A stretch of DNA of 64,000 bases, from NCBI GenBank assembly GCA_963837515.1, contig CAWINT010000007.1, forward strand, positions 284,033 to 348,032, read 5' to 3'. Shown here piece after piece: positions 1 to 10,662 of the stretch. A program made the position numbers and the translations under genes. The DNA is from RYN-230 sp963837515. GTDB lineage: Bacteria > Actinomycetota > Actinomycetes > Streptosporangiales > Streptosporangiaceae. Each line of letters opens with the position of its first letter. The first letter of the stretch is position 1. The notes under the pieces are model-generated. The model searched no databases. It saw only the letters and a list, made by a program, of their open reading frames with translations, and had not been told where the DNA came from.

Positions 1-376
1 GGCCACTCCGCTGGCCCGGTACGCCGGCACCGCCACGGCCGGGGTGCACCCGGACTACATGGGCATCGGCCCGGTCCCGGCGGTCGGCAAGCTGCTGCGC
101 CGCACCGGCTGGGAGACTGGCAGCCTGGACCTGGTGGAGGTCAACGAAGCCTTCGCGGCGCAGGCCGTGGCCGTATGTGAGGAGCTCAAGCTGGACGGCG
201 ACCGGGTCAACGTGAACGGCGGCGCGATCGCCATCGGCCATCCGCTGGGCTGTTCGGGCGCCCGGATCACGGCCACCCTGCTGCACGAGTTCCGGCGGCG
301 CAGCACCGGCCGGGCGGTGGCCAGCATGTGTATCGGCGTCGGCCAGGGCATCGCCACGGCGTGGGAGCGGTGTTAG
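1..376 (+). CDS. Thiolase (acetyl-CoA acetyltransferase family), C-terminal part
   Basis: About 124 C-terminal residues of a thiolase; the open frame enters from the left edge, so the start is outside the window. Thiolases make or cleave beta-ketoacyl-CoA in fatty-acid or acetoacetyl-CoA metabolism. The C-terminal catalytic landmarks are visible in order: NEAFAAQ, then GHPLGCSGAR carrying the active-site His, then CIGVGQG carrying the second catalytic Cys. The nucleophilic Cys of the N-terminal half is not in view. The gene faces the HesB-like gene, and a perfect hairpin lies between the two stops. Substrate chain length cannot be told from this fragment. Confidence 0.93.
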   Translation, partial: ATPLARYAGTATAGVHPDYMGIGPVPAVGKLLRRTGWETGSLDLVEVNEAFAAQAVAVCEELKLDGDRVNVNGGAIAIGHPLGCSGARITATLLHEFRRRSTGRAVASMCIGVGQGIATAWERC

Positions 377-399
377 CCCGGGGACCGGCCCCGGGCTAA
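373..399. terminator. Bidirectional terminator hairpin
   Basis: Perfect 11-bp stem (TTAGCCCGGGG pairing with CCCCGGGCTAA, 5-nt loop) between the convergent thiolase and HesB-like genes. It overlaps the thiolase stop codon. There is no T-run, as is usual in high-GC actinobacteria, but the TTA/TAA ends give a short U tract on both strands. Confidence 0.7.
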
Positions 400-411
400 C
401 CCGCCCATCCG

Positions 412-699
412 TCAGGCGACCTGCTCGGCGAGGGTGAAGGCGACGGTGCCTTCGTCGTCCACCTGGGCGTCGAGCGACTTGTCGGACAGCGCGTCAGCCG
501 CCCCGGGCTCCAGGTAGACCCGCGCGCCCTGGCTTTCGATCACGTGGTCCCCGTCGGCCGGGCTGTCGGCCAGGGTGACCTGGAACGTGGTGCCGCCTTC
601 CGGCTGGGCCATGATGCGCAGCCCCGTTTCCTCCGGGAACTGCGGCTGCGTCGTGAGGTTCCGGATTGCCGAGACGGCCGATTCGGTCAGTACCAGCAT
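412..699 (-). CDS. HesB/IscA-like iron-sulfur biogenesis domain protein without cysteines
   Basis: A 95-residue protein with the short beta-rich IscA/HesB fold pattern: N-terminal LTESAVSAIRNL, a central G-L-R-I strand, and the late segment VYLEPGAADAL. Canonical A-type carriers have three conserved Cys that bind iron or a cluster; this protein has none. It therefore belongs to the cysteine-free actinobacterial branch, and its role in cluster assembly is uncertain. It is a single gene, convergent with the thiolase, and the ATG at 699 is the only sensible start. The family assignment is from pattern and length; the function is not known. Confidence 0.75.
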   Translation of the reverse strand: MLVLTESAVSAIRNLTTQPQFPEETGLRIMAQPEGGTTFQVTLADSPADGDHVIESQGARVYLEPGAADALSDKSLDAQVDDEGTVAFTLAEQVA

Positions 700-870
700 G
701 GGAGTAACCCCTGTCCTTTGCTTATCGGTTATCTAGTTGCGCTACCCGATCCAGGCTGGCTCACTCACCTAGACTGGTCCGCCGTCCACGCCGCCTGCCC
801 TATGACGCCGCGACCGCGGTCGCCGGGTAGGGTCAGCGGCGGGGGTGTACTGCGACCGAAGGGGCCCGTC

Positions 871-1581
871 GTGGAGGCAGGCAGCGGCGTGCCGGGCGCG
901 GCGCGGCAGGCGGCCGACCAGGGCGCCGCGGGCGCCCCGGCCCCCGGGCCCGGCTCGGCGCCCCCGGCGGCGGCCACCGGAGGCCAGGGTGGCCTGCCGG
1001 ACCGCATCTGGACGCTGCCCAATGCGCTCAGCCTGGCCCGGCTGGCTGGTGTCCCGGTGTTCATCTGGCTGGTACTGGGGCTGCACGCGGACGGCTGGGC
1101 GGTGCTGTTGCTGGGCGCCGCCTCAGCTACTGACTGGCTGGACGGCAAGATCGCCCGCGCCTGGCACCAGGAGAGCCGGCTGGGCCAGCTGCTCGACCCG
1201 ACCGCCGACCGGCTGTACATCGGGGCGATGCTCATCTCCCTGGCCATCCGGGCCATCATCCCGTGGTGGCTGGTCGGCCTGCTGGTGGGCCGGGAATTGC
1301 TGCTCGGCGCCGCGCTGCTGGTGCTGCGGGCGCGAGGGTACGGGCCGCTGCAGGTCAGCTTCGTCGGCAAGGCCGCCACCCTCTGCCTGCTGTACGCCTT
1401 CCCGCTGTTGCTGCTGGGGACCTACGGCGGCCCCGCGCCGCTGGTGGCCAAGGTGCTGGGCTGGGCCTTCGCCTGCTGGGGCACCGCACTCTACTGGTGG
1501 GCGGCCGGGCTGTACCTGGCGCAGGTGCGCCAGCTCAGCAGCGGCCGCCGTGGTGGCCCGGCCGCGAGCCGGCGGTCATGA
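871..1581 (+). CDS. CDP-alcohol phosphatidyltransferase family protein (PgsA-like)
   Basis: Membrane enzyme that moves a phosphatidyl group from CDP-diacylglycerol to an alcohol acceptor in phospholipid synthesis. The signature DG-x2-AR-x8-G-x3-D-x3-D is intact (DGKIAR ... GQLLDPTADR). Several hydrophobic segments follow, including IWLVLGL, AVLLLGAAS, LLVGRELLLG and CLLYAFPLLLLG. I use the GTG at 871. The same frame is open further upstream, but that part overlaps the divergent HesB-like gene and has no family similarity. The first ~45 residues are Ala/Pro/Gly-rich and probably disordered. The acceptor (glycerol-3-phosphate, inositol phosphate or phosphatidylglycerol) is not decided by the motif. 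The mannose nucleotidyltransferase begins about 100 nt downstream. Confidence 0.85.
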   Translation: MEAGSGVPGAARQAADQGAAGAPAPGPGSAPPAAATGGQGGLPDRIWTLPNALSLARLAGVPVFIWLVLGLHADGWAVLLLGAASATDWLDGKIARAWHQESRLGQLLDPTADRLYIGAMLISLAIRAIIPWWLVGLLVGRELLLGAALLVLRARGYGPLQVSFVGKAATLCLLYAFPLLLLGTYGGPAPLVAKVLGWAFACWGTALYWWAAGLYLAQVRQLSSGRRGGPAASRRS

Positions 1582-1678
1582 TGGGGGTGCCGGCCGGCCC
1601 CGGCCCGGCGGCCCTGGACCCGGGCCGGGAAGAAGCCGGGGCGCCCGCGCTGATGCTGTGGAAGGAGGCCGGTCAGCG

Positions 1679-4177
1679 GTGAAGGCCGTCGTGATGGCCG
1701 GCGGGGAGGGCACCCGGCTGCGCCCGATGACCGCCAATCAGCCCAAACCTCTGCTGCCCGTGTGCAACAAGCCGATCATGGAGCACGTGCTCCGGTTGCT
1801 CAAGCGGCACGGGTTCGCCGAGACGGTCGTGACCACGGCCTTCCTCGCCTCGCTCGTCCGCAACTACTTCGGGGACGGCGAGGACGTGGGCATGAGCCTG
1901 CAGTACGCCACCGAGGAGATGCCGCTGGGCACCGCGGGCAGCGTGAAGAACGCCGGCGAGGTGCTGCGCGACGAGCCATTCCTGGTCATCTCCGGCGACG
2001 CGCTGACCGACATCGACCTGTCCGCGATGGTCCGGGCGCACAAGGAGGCGGGTGCCCTGGTCACCGTGGGGCTGACCCGGGTGCCCAACCCGCTGGAGTT
2101 CGGCATCATCATCGTCGGCGACGACGGCCGGATCCAGCGCTTCCTGGAGAAGCCCACCTGGGGCCAGGTGTTCTCGGACACGGTGAACACCGGGATCTAC
2201 GTGATGGAGCCCGAGGTGCTGGCCGAAGTGCTGCCGGGGGAGCCGGTGGACTGGTCGGGCGACGTGTTCCCGGCGCTGCTGGCCCGCGGTGCGCCGCTGT
2301 TCGGCTGGATCGCCGACGGTTACTGGGAGGACGTGGGCACCCACGAGAGCTACCTCAAGGCGCAGGCGGACGTGCTGTCCGGCCGGGTGGACACGGCGAT
2401 CGACGGCTTCGAGGTGTCCCCCGGGGTCTGGGTCGCCGAGGGCGCCGAGGTGGACCCGGACGCGGTCATCTCCGGGCCGGTGTGCATCGGAGACTACGCC
2501 AAGGTGGAGGCGGGCGCCGAGCTGCGGGAGTTCACCGTGCTCGGCAGCAACGTGGTGGTGAAGGAAGGAGCCTTCCTGCACCGCGCCGTGGTGCACAACA
2601 ACGTGTACGTGGGCCAGGGCGTCACCCTCCGCGGCTGTGTCATCGGGAAGAACACCGACGTCATGCCGTCCGCGCGGATCGAGGAAGGCGCGGTGGTGGG
2701 CGACGAGTGCGTCATCGAGCCCGAGGCCTACCTGTCGGCGGGCGTCAAGGTCTACCCGTTCAAGACGATCGAGGCCGGTGCGGTCGTCAACACCAGCGTC
2801 ATCTGGGAGTCCCGCGGCCAGCGCACGCTGTTCGGCGACCGCGGGGTGTCCGGCCTGGTCAACGTGGAGATCACCCCGGAGCTGTGCGTCCGGCTGTCCA
2901 GCGCCTACGCGACCACGCTGCAGAAGGGGTCCACGGTCACCACCTCCCGCGACGTGTCCCGGGCCGCACGGGCCCTGAAACGGGCGGTGCAGTGCGCGCT
3001 GAACGCGAGCGCGATCAACGTGGTCGACCTGGAGGCCCAGCCGCTGCCGGTGGCCCGGTTCCAGACGGCCCGCAGCGGGTGCAGCGGCGGCGTCGCGCTG
3101 CGCACCACGGCCGGCGACCCGCAGTCCATCGACCTGGTGTTCCTCGATGAGCGTGGCGCCGAACTGTCCCAGGTCGCCGCGCGCAAGCTGGAGCGGGTGT
3201 TCTCCCGGCAGGAGTACCGGCGGGCCTTCCCGGGCGAGATCGCCGAACTGGCCTATCCGTCCCGGGTGGTCGAGTCGTACGCGCAGGAACTGCTCCGCAG
3301 CGTGGACATGACCGGCGTGCGCGAGGCTGCGCTCAAGGTGGTGGTGGACTGCGCCGGGGGCACCGTCTCGCTGGTGCTGCCCAGCCTGCTCGGCCGGCTC
3401 GGGGTGGAGGTGCTGACCGTCAACAACCGGCTCGACGAAGCCAACCCCACCCAGAGCCTGGCCCAGGTCCGGGCCGGGCTGCAGCGGCTGTCGGAGCTGG
3501 TGGCCTCGTCCCGGGCCGCTTTCGGGGTCCGTTTCGACCAGGTCGGCGAGCGGATCATGCTGGTGGACGAGAAGGGCGCGATGGTCAGCGACGACCGCGC
3601 CCTGCTGGTGGTGCTCGACCTCATCGCCGCGGAGCGGCGCTCCGGCCGGGTGGCGCTCCCGGTGACGACCACCCGGGTGGCCGAGCAGGTCTGCCGGTTC
3701 CACGGGGTCCAGGTGGACTGGACGCCCACCTCGCTGCACGGGCTGACCGAGGCCACCGCGAGCGAGGACGTAGTTTTCGGCGGTGACGGCCGCGGCGGAT
3801 TCGTCGTCCCGGAATTCAGCCGGACCCTGGACGGCATCGCCGCTTTCACCAAGCTGCTCGGCCTGGTCGCCCGGACCCGGCTCACGCTGAGCCAGATCGA
3901 CGCCCGGATCCCGGCCGCGCACCTGCTGCGCCGCTCGCTGCCGACGCCGTGGGCGGCCAAGGGCAGCGTGATGCGGACGGTCGTGGAGGCGGCGGGCGAG
4001 CGGACCATAGACACCACCGACGGGGTGCGGATCGTGGAGCCGGACGGTGGCTGGGTGCTCATCCTGCCCGATCCCGCCGACGCCGTCACCCACCTGTGGG
4101 CCGAGGGCGCCGACGCGGACACCGCGCAGGCGCTGCTGGATGAGTGGGCGGCGATCGCGGAGCGTTCCGGTGGCTGA
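1679..4177 (+). CDS. Mannose-1-phosphate guanylyltransferase with C-terminal phosphomannomutase-like domain
   Basis: An 832-residue bifunctional-looking protein that likely supplies GDP-mannose or a related sugar nucleotide. The GTG at 1679 sits behind the ribosome site AAGGAGG at 1662-1668, and the length matches the ~830-aa actinobacterial family. Residues 1-230 are a nucleotidyltransferase (GGEGTRLRP at 8-16; KPLLPV after it). About 250-370 is a left-handed beta-helix of hexapeptide repeats (V-S-P-G-V, V-C-I-G-D, V-Y-V-G-Q). From about 385 to the end comes a phosphohexomutase-like region. There the usual TASHNP phosphoserine loop, DGDADR metal loop and GExSGH sugar loop are replaced by TARSGCSGG, FDQVGERI and GGDGRGGF. 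The mutase half therefore looks catalytically degenerate and may be regulatory. Confidence 0.88.
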   Translation: MKAVVMAGGEGTRLRPMTANQPKPLLPVCNKPIMEHVLRLLKRHGFAETVVTTAFLASLVRNYFGDGEDVGMSLQYATEEMPLGTAGSVKNAGEVLRDEPFLVISGDALTDIDLSAMVRAHKEAGALVTVGLTRVPNPLEFGIIIVGDDGRIQRFLEKPTWGQVFSDTVNTGIYVMEPEVLAEVLPGEPVDWSGDVFPALLARGAPLFGWIADGYWEDVGTHESYLKAQADVLSGRVDTAIDGFEVSPGVWVAEGAEVDPDAVISGPVCIGDYAKVEAGAELREFTVLGSNVVVKEGAFLHRAVVHNNVYVGQGVTLRGCVIGKNTDVMPSARIEEGAVVGDECVIEPEAYLSAGVKVYPFKTIEAGAVVNTSVIWESRGQRTLFGDRGVSGLVNVEITPELCVRLSSAYATTLQKGSTVTTSRDVSRAARALKRAVQCALNASAINVVDLEAQPLPVARFQTARSGCSGGVALRTTAGDPQSIDLVFLDERGAELSQVAARKLERVFSRQEYRRAFPGEIAELAYPSRVVESYAQELLRSVDMTGVREAALKVVVDCAGGTVSLVLPSLLGRLGVEVLTVNNRLDEANPTQSLAQVRAGLQRLSELVASSRAAFGVRFDQVGERIMLVDEKGAMVSDDRALLVVLDLIAAERRSGRVALPVTTTRVAEQVCRFHGVQVDWTPTSLHGLTEATASEDVVFGGDGRGGFVVPEFSRTLDGIAAFTKLLGLVARTRLTLSQIDARIPAAHLLRRSLPTPWAAKGSVMRTVVEAAGERTIDTTDGVRIVEPDGGWVLILPDPADAVTHLWAEGADADTAQALLDEWAAIAERSGG

Positions 4178-4556
4178 CGTTCCCGGCTAAGCTGGCCGAT
4201 TCAGTGTCCAGCGAGGGCGTAGCCACCCGTGAGACAATCCAGCCTCATCGGACCATGCAGGCATCGGAGGAGCGGCCAATATGTGGCGGAGGCGGCACGA
4301 TGGCGCCCCGGGCGGGGCCCGGGGCGGGGAGTCGTCGCCGGGATCAGCGCGTCCCCGCGGGTGGCGGGCCTGGTTCACCCCGGGAGGGCGACGCGCGTGG
4401 CGCATGGACCCACCGGGGCCGCCGCAGGTAGCGTGGACAGCATCAGCTGAGCACGAGTCATTCAAGCACGGTTCAGTGACATACGGGGAACGGGCCGCGC
4501 CGGACGTGGTGCCAGCCCCGAGCCCATGGCCAGCAGAGGAGAGGCTGGGCCACGAC
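4178..4556. other. 379-nt stretch upstream of the FHA gene
   Basis: No independently recognisable gene. It should contain the promoter of the FHA-MerR operon. The FHA reading frame is open back to an ATG at 4281 with a strong ribosome site (GGAGGAG, 8 nt spacing), so a 92-residue Arg/Gly/Pro-rich N-terminal extension is possible. It shows no recognisable domain. Confidence 0.4.
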
Positions 4557-5102
4557 ATGCCAGGCATCTACTGCACCCGGTGCGGTCAGGCCAACCCCGA
4601 CGACGCGCGCTTCTGCCTGCACTGCGGGACGATGCTCGCCCGTACGGGTGCCGACCGCCCAGGTGAGACCACCTCGATCATCACGCTGGGCGGGGACCCG
4701 GCGGAGACCGAGTATGGCGAGGAATCGTACGCCGACCCGGGCGCGCTGGAGTCCCTCCCGGGTGGCACGGCGCTGCTGGTGGTCCGGCGCGGGCCCAACG
4801 CAGGCAGCCGGTTCCTGCTGGACAGCGACATCACTACGGCCGGCCGGCACCGGGACAGCGACATCTTTCTCGACGACGTGACGGTGTCCCGGCGGCACGC
4901 CGAGTTCTACCGGCACGGTGACCGGTTCACCGTGCGCGACGTCGGCAGCCTCAACGGCACCTACGTCAACCAGGAGCGGATCGAGGAAGCCGCGCTGAAC
5001 GGCGGCGACGAGGTGCAGATCGGCAAGTTCCGCCTGGTGTTCCTCACCGGCCGGCGGCCGCAGGTGGAGCGTGGTGGCGGAGGCGCGCAGGTCGGGGCAT
5101 GA
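4557..5102 (+). CDS. garA: Zinc-ribbon FHA-domain protein, GarA/OdhI-like
   Basis: A 181-residue forkhead-associated protein. Cys6, Cys9, Cys20 and Cys23 form an N-terminal zinc ribbon. The segment ETTS at 37-40 matches the phosphorylated Thr-Thr motif of mycobacterial GarA and corynebacterial OdhI. About 95-160 is the FHA domain, with GRHRDSDI, VSRRHAEF and GSLNGTYVN. In the known homologs, Ser/Thr kinase phosphorylation of ETTS makes the FHA domain bind itself and releases 2-oxoglutarate-metabolising enzymes from inhibition. The stop overlaps the next start as ATGA, and the following MerR-nuclease-MerR order equals that of the mycobacterial garA locus. The ATG at 4557 is chosen because the ribbon begins there; a longer start at 4281 is possible. 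No gcvH or kinase gene lies beside it. Confidence 0.85.
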   Translation: MPGIYCTRCGQANPDDARFCLHCGTMLARTGADRPGETTSIITLGGDPAETEYGEESYADPGALESLPGGTALLVVRRGPNAGSRFLLDSDITTAGRHRDSDIFLDDVTVSRRHAEFYRHGDRFTVRDVGSLNGTYVNQERIEEAALNGGDEVQIGKFRLVFLTGRRPQVERGGGGAQVGA

Positions 5103-5938
5103 GCAAACCGCCCGCCCGGGCGGGTTTCGGCATCAGCGAGGTGCTGGACCAGCTCCGGTCCGAGTTTCCCGATGTCAGCGTCTCGAAGATCCGCTTCCTG
5201 GAATCCGAGGGGCTGATCCAGCCGGCCCGCTCGCCGTCCCGGTACCGGCGGTTCAGCCCGGCCGACGTGGAGCGGCTGCGTTACATCCTGACCGCCCAGC
5301 GCGACGAGTACCTGCCGCTGCGGGTGATCAAGGACCGGCTGGCGGCGGCCGACAGCCGGGGCGGCCCGGAGGGTGAGGGCCCGGCGGCCGCGGTCGGCCG
5401 GCGGCCACTGAGCCGCCGGGAACTGCTGGACGCGGCCGGGATCGACGACGGGTACCTGACCGAGTTGGAGGACTTCGGGCTGGTCCAGGCGACCGGCCGG
5501 CAGTACGGTCCGGACGCGCTGGACGCGGTGCGGATCATCGCCGCCCTGGGCCAGTACGGGGTACACGCCCGGCACCTGCGGGTGGTGCGGGCCGCTGTGG
5601 ACCGGGAAACCACGCTGATCGAGCAGGTCGTGGCGCCGACGCTGCGGCAGCGCAGCCCGGGCTCACGGGACCGGGCCCGGCAGACCGCCCGGGAGATCGC
5701 CGCCCTGTCCCAGCGGCTGCACGCGGCACTGCTGGACCGGGCGCTGGCCGAGGCCGGGCTGGCCCCCGCGCCGCCCGGCGCGGCCGGGGACGGGCCGCCC
5801 GGCGCGGCCCGGGACGGGCTGCCCGGCGCGGCCCGGGACGGGCTTCCCAGCGCCGGGTACGCCCGTCCGGGGCGCCCCCGGACCCGCTTCCCGGACGCCG
5901 GCTTCGCGGGGCCTGCCGCGGCCGGGTCCGGCGCGTGA
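5099..5938 (+). CDS. ftsR: MerR-family transcriptional regulator (FtsR-like)
   Basis: A 279-residue MerR protein translationally coupled to the FHA gene by a 4-nt ATGA overlap. Residues ~9-75 form the winged helix: FGISEVLDQLR, KIRFLESEGLIQP, SRYRRFSPADVERLRYI. A second conserved block (LSRRELLDAAGIDDGYLTEL) follows. This two-part layout and the position after garA match the actinobacterial FtsR regulator of ftsZ. The last ~70 residues are low complexity and encoded partly by a 24-nt tandem repeat (5771-5842), giving LPGAARDG-type repeats that are probably species-specific. The orthology is inferred from synteny. Confidence 0.85.
   Translation: MSKPPARAGFGISEVLDQLRSEFPDVSVSKIRFLESEGLIQPARSPSRYRRFSPADVERLRYILTAQRDEYLPLRVIKDRLAAADSRGGPEGEGPAAAVGRRPLSRRELLDAAGIDDGYLTELEDFGLVQATGRQYGPDALDAVRIIAALGQYGVHARHLRVVRAAVDRETTLIEQVVAPTLRQRSPGSRDRARQTAREIAALSQRLHAALLDRALAEAGLAPAPPGAAGDGPPGAARDGLPGAARDGLPSAGYARPGRPRTRFPDAGFAGPAAAGSGA
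5771..5842 (+). repeat. 24-nt tandem repeat, three copies, inside the MerR gene
   Basis: Three consecutive 24-nt units (5771-5794, 5795-5818, 5819-5842) encode PPGAAGDG, PPGAARDG and LPGAARDG. They are in frame and differ by only a few bases, which points to recent slippage in a disordered tail. Confidence 0.85.
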
Positions 5939-6032
5939 CTTCGGCCATCGCGGGTGTACGTTGGCAAGGAGTGCCAAACGCAGGGTCTACGCCGGGGCCA
6001 TCGGCCCCGGCGCACGTGAGGACGGAGCCGCC

Positions 6033-6503
6033 GTGAGGAAGATGGAGGTCGTCGGCGTCCGGGTCGAGATGCCTACGAACCAGCCCATCGTCCTGCTGAA
6101 GGAGACGCAGGGAGACAGGTACCTGCCGATCTGGATCGGGCCGGTTGAGGCGACCGCGATCGCGTTCGCCCAGCAGGGCATGGTCCCCGCCCGGCCGCTC
6201 ACTCACGACCTGTTCCGTGATGTGCTCGAGGTGCTCGAAGTACAGCTGCAGACAGTGAACATCACCGCGCTGCGGGACGGCATCTTCTTCGCCGATCTGA
6301 TCTTCTCGAATGGCAAGGAGGTCAGTGCCCGGCCGTCCGACTCGATCGCCCTGGCACTGCGCACCGGGGCGGCCATCTACGCCAGTGAGGACGTCCTCGA
6401 CGAGGCGGGCGTGGCTATCCCGGACGAGCAGGAAGATGAGGTCGAGAAGTTCCGCGAGTTCCTGGACACCATCACCCCCGAGGATTTCGGGCGGGCCACC
6501 TGA
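6033..6503 (+). CDS. Bifunctional nuclease domain protein (DUF151)
   Basis: A 156-residue protein of the bifunctional-nuclease family, homologous in position and sequence to the gene after garA-merR in mycobacteria. Recognisable blocks are GVRVEMPTNQPIVLL, DRYLPIWIG, HDLFRDVLEVL, FFADLIF and SARPSDSIALALR, followed by an acidic tail. I chose the GTG at 6033, which has GAGGA about ten bases upstream and starts just before the conserved region. The frame is open back to 5961 but that part is not conserved. A plant homolog has RNase and DNase activity; the bacterial role is unproven. It lies between two MerR genes in the same orientation. Confidence 0.88.
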   Translation: MRKMEVVGVRVEMPTNQPIVLLKETQGDRYLPIWIGPVEATAIAFAQQGMVPARPLTHDLFRDVLEVLEVQLQTVNITALRDGIFFADLIFSNGKEVSARPSDSIALALRTGAAIYASEDVLDEAGVAIPDEQEDEVEKFREFLDTITPEDFGRAT

Positions 6504-6617
6504 GCCGGCGGGTCCGGTCGGCGACGCGCCGCCGGCGATCGTTGACGGGACCGGGGCGGCCAGCCTACCGTGCGAGACAGAAACCCCCAGGGTGGTCAGC
6601 TCCGGGTGGAGGCAGGT

Positions 6618-7232
6618 GTGGCGGTAACCAAAGGTAACATGCAGTCGCCGGGCACGCGTGGCGCGGCCATGCAGCAGGCGGGTGAGCAAGGCCTGCTGTT
6701 CGGTGACGACCTCGAGGCGCGCCCGGCCGATATGGGCTACCGCGGCCCGACCGCCTGCGCCGCCGCCGGGATCACCTACCGCCAGCTCGACTACTGGGCC
6801 CGGACCGGGCTGGTCGAGCCCAGCGTCCGCGCGGCCACCGGGTCAGGCTCGGCCCGGCTGTACAGCTTCCGCGACATCCTGGTTCTCAAGGTTGTCAAGC
6901 GGCTGCTCGACACCGGGATATCCCTGCAGCAGATCCGGGCCGCCGTGGCCCACCTGCGCAGCCGGGGCACCGACGACCTGGCCCGGGTGACGCTGATGAG
7001 CGACGGGGTCAGCGTCTACGAGTGCACCTCGTCCGACGAGGTGGTCAACCTGCTGCAGGGTGGCCAGGGCGTGTTCGGCATCGCGCTGGGCCGCATCTGG
7101 CAGGAGGTCGACGGCAGCCTGGCCGAGCTGCCTGCCGAGCGGGCCGAAGGACCCGAGCCCGCGGACGGCCGGGACACCGGCCTCAGCGAGGCCGACGAGC
7201 TGGCCCGGCGGCGCGCCCGCAGAACCGGGTGA
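6618..7232 (+). CDS. MerR-family transcriptional regulator (second of the garA block)
   Basis: A 204-residue MerR-type protein. The DNA-binding part is at about 35-110: YRGPTACAAAGITYRQLDYW, then ARLYSFRDILVLKVVKRLLDTGISLQQIRAAV. The C-terminal half (VSVYECTSSDEVVNLLQGGQGVFGI) is typical of the actinobacterial regulators that follow the DUF151 nuclease. I take the GTG at 6618 because GGAGG lies five bases upstream; in-frame ATGs at 6639 and 6669 are alternatives. It ends an operon of four genes. The target is unknown; the mycobacterial equivalent also precedes the glycine-cleavage gene, as here. Confidence 0.82.
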   Translation: MAVTKGNMQSPGTRGAAMQQAGEQGLLFGDDLEARPADMGYRGPTACAAAGITYRQLDYWARTGLVEPSVRAATGSGSARLYSFRDILVLKVVKRLLDTGISLQQIRAAVAHLRSRGTDDLARVTLMSDGVSVYECTSSDEVVNLLQGGQGVFGIALGRIWQEVDGSLAELPAERAEGPEPADGRDTGLSEADELARRRARRTG

Positions 7233-7322
7233 GCCGGGCCATCCAGACCCGGTGAGCGCGGGATCAGGATCCGCCCGCCGGCGCCCTCACCCCGGTCCGT
7301 CCCGCCAGGCTAGGGTGGCGGC

Positions 7323-7472
7323 CTGGCGGAGGCGATCTCGGCCCGGGAGCTGCGCAAGTCCTATGGGGAACTACGGGCGGTCAACGGGGTCTCGTTCGAC
7401 GCCCACCCCGGTGAGTTCCTCGGCATCCTGGGCCCGGACGGGGCGGGCAAGACGACCACGCTGGACGCGGTA
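7323..7472 (+). pseudogene. ABC transporter ATPase, N-terminal remnant
   Basis: About 50 codons read as the start of an ABC-2 type ATPase: ARELRKSYGELRAVNGVSF, then a Walker A motif GPDGAGKTTT with Asp where Asn is usual. Homology stops right after Walker A. The Q-loop, signature and Walker B motifs are absent, and the frame runs into the glycine riboswitch. An in-frame TAG lies just upstream at 7311-7313 and there is no ATG or GTG at the right place; the first codon is CTG. It looks like a leftover 5' fragment of a gene truncated by deletion. Confidence 0.65.
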
Positions 7473-7537
7473 TGGCCCCTCCCCAGGATCTCCAGAGTTC
7501 ACTGGCCGGGTTGGGTAAGCTGGCTGGCAGCTGATTC

Positions 7538-7665
7538 ACACCGTCCGGGAGAGTCCTTGCGCGGCCAGCGCGGGGCGCCGAAGGGGCAACCTCCCCGGAA
7601 CCTCTCAGGCAACCAGGACCGGACGGGACAGGCGTCTCTGGAGCCACGTCCCCGGTGCCGGCGCA
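7538..7665 (+). ncRNA. Glycine riboswitch upstream of gcvP
   Basis: The conserved core of the glycine aptamer is readable in order: CCGGGAGAGTCC at 7545-7556, CGCCGAAGGGGCAA at 7576-7589, then CTCTCAGGCAACCAGGACCG near 7602-7621, with outer arms CCGTCCGG and CCGGACGG able to pair. A second G/C-rich stem follows (about 7625-7660) but lacks a full second core, so this looks like a singlet aptamer with a vestigial helix. It lies about 90-210 nt before the gcvP start and most likely couples glycine-cleavage expression to glycine level. Confidence 0.88.
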
Positions 7666-7753
7666 GTCCGGGCCACACCAGCGGCGGCGGCGACAGAGGG
7701 GGAGGCCCAGCAGGCACGGGGCGTGCCTGACGGCTCCCTCACTGGAGGCTCCG

Positions 7754-10570
<2,817 letters not shown>

Positions 10571-10662
10571 ACCGGGCCGGCGTGAGCCGCCCCGGGCCGT
10601 CTACCGTAGCCGCCGCGCCGGGCGTTACGCTGCCTGCCAGCGTCCAGGCAGAGAGGCGGAGC

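Noticed and set aside
1673..4093. Long open frame (about 800 codons) antisense to the mannose nucleotidyltransferase
   Set aside because: His/Arg/Gly-rich translation with no motifs; a by-product of the strong third-position GC of the real gene.
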